NCBI GenBank assembly: GCA_022567895.1
Contig: JADFGC010000040.1
Span: 1-10,969, forward strand
Origin: DRGT01 sp022567895
GTDB lineage: Archaea > Thermoproteota > Nitrososphaeria > Nitrososphaerales > Nitrosopumilaceae
Length of the DNA: 10,969 nt
Direction: 5' to 3'
Shown here: piece by piece, positions 10,934 to 10,969 of the stretch
Position numbering within the stretch: position 1 is the stretch's first letter
Layout of the letters: each line of letters starts with the position of its first letter
The notes under the pieces: generated by a model
What the model saw: the letters and a program-made list of their open reading frames with translations, nothing else
The model's database searches: none
Told to the model about the DNA's origin: nothing
Program-made: the position numbers and the translations under genes

Positions 10934-10969
10934 ATCCCGAATTGCTTTCTTAATTTCAGGAAGTCTCTT
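10925..10969 (-). CDS. C-terminal end of a gene that continues beyond the window
   Basis: Only the last 14 codons are present: KRLPEIKKAIRDNL and stop, a charged amphipathic helix. It is on the same strand as the zinc-ribbon gene and ends 18 bp before that gene's ATG at 10906, so the two may share a transcript. Too little is visible to name it. Confidence 0.4.
   Translation of the reverse strand, partial: KRLPEIKKAIRDNL

Noticed and set aside
1..10969. CRISPR array, integrase, transposase or toxin-antitoxin pair
   Set aside because: No regularly spaced repeat series was seen, no catalytic motifs of recombinases or Cas proteins appear in any frame, and no small gene pair fits a known toxin-antitoxin family.

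Overview
The window looks like chromosomal DNA of an ammonia-oxidising thaumarchaeon (Nitrososphaerota, Nitrosopumilus/Nitrosarchaeum-like). The case rests on a very AT-rich sequence, an archaeal 20S proteasome alpha subunit, an ESCRT-III/CdvB cell-division protein, a DUF371 protein, an archaeal SPOUT methyltransferase, many small single-helix membrane proteins and zinc-finger microproteins, and TATA boxes about 25 bp before start codons, as expected for leaderless transcripts. The assignment comes from reading the sequence only.

The window falls into two halves. Positions 1-3720 are accessory and gene-poor. They hold two paralogous small proteins of a thaumarchaeal 'output domain' type (233-514 and 1481-1903), a zinc-finger microprotein (670-792), two small membrane proteins (827-1000 and 1104-1355), a very basic histone-H1-tail-like protein (3109-3276), and much repeat DNA. 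The repeats include a 63-bp pair (144/1884), a 12-bp inverted-repeat hairpin (1978-2066), a degenerate tandem duplication (about 2181-3030) with an inverted third fragment (3583-3641), and a short dispersed dyad (TTAACA...TGTTAA) seen six times in one orientation across the window.

Positions 3724-10969 are a denser block. A hypothetical protein (3724-4116) comes first. Next is a divergently transcribed microprotein and a two-gene operon of CcdA plus an envelope-anchored thioredoxin with a DipZ-type C-terminal domain, in effect DipZ split into two genes. A CdvB paralog with a MIM2-like motif, a small conserved protein (7216-7602), a basic minus-strand protein (7647-7988) and another microprotein (8066-8188) follow. 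DUF371 and the proteasome alpha gene psmA are divergent around one TATA-like element. psmA is followed by a SPOUT RNA methyltransferase, a small membrane protein, a minus-strand zinc ribbon and the tail of another minus-strand gene.

The clear functions are extracytoplasmic disulfide/thiol redox (ccdA with thioredoxin), membrane remodelling or division (CdvB), protein turnover (PsmA) and RNA modification (SPOUT). The rest are small lineage-type proteins of unknown role. No tRNA, rRNA, CRISPR array, transposase or integrase was recognised.
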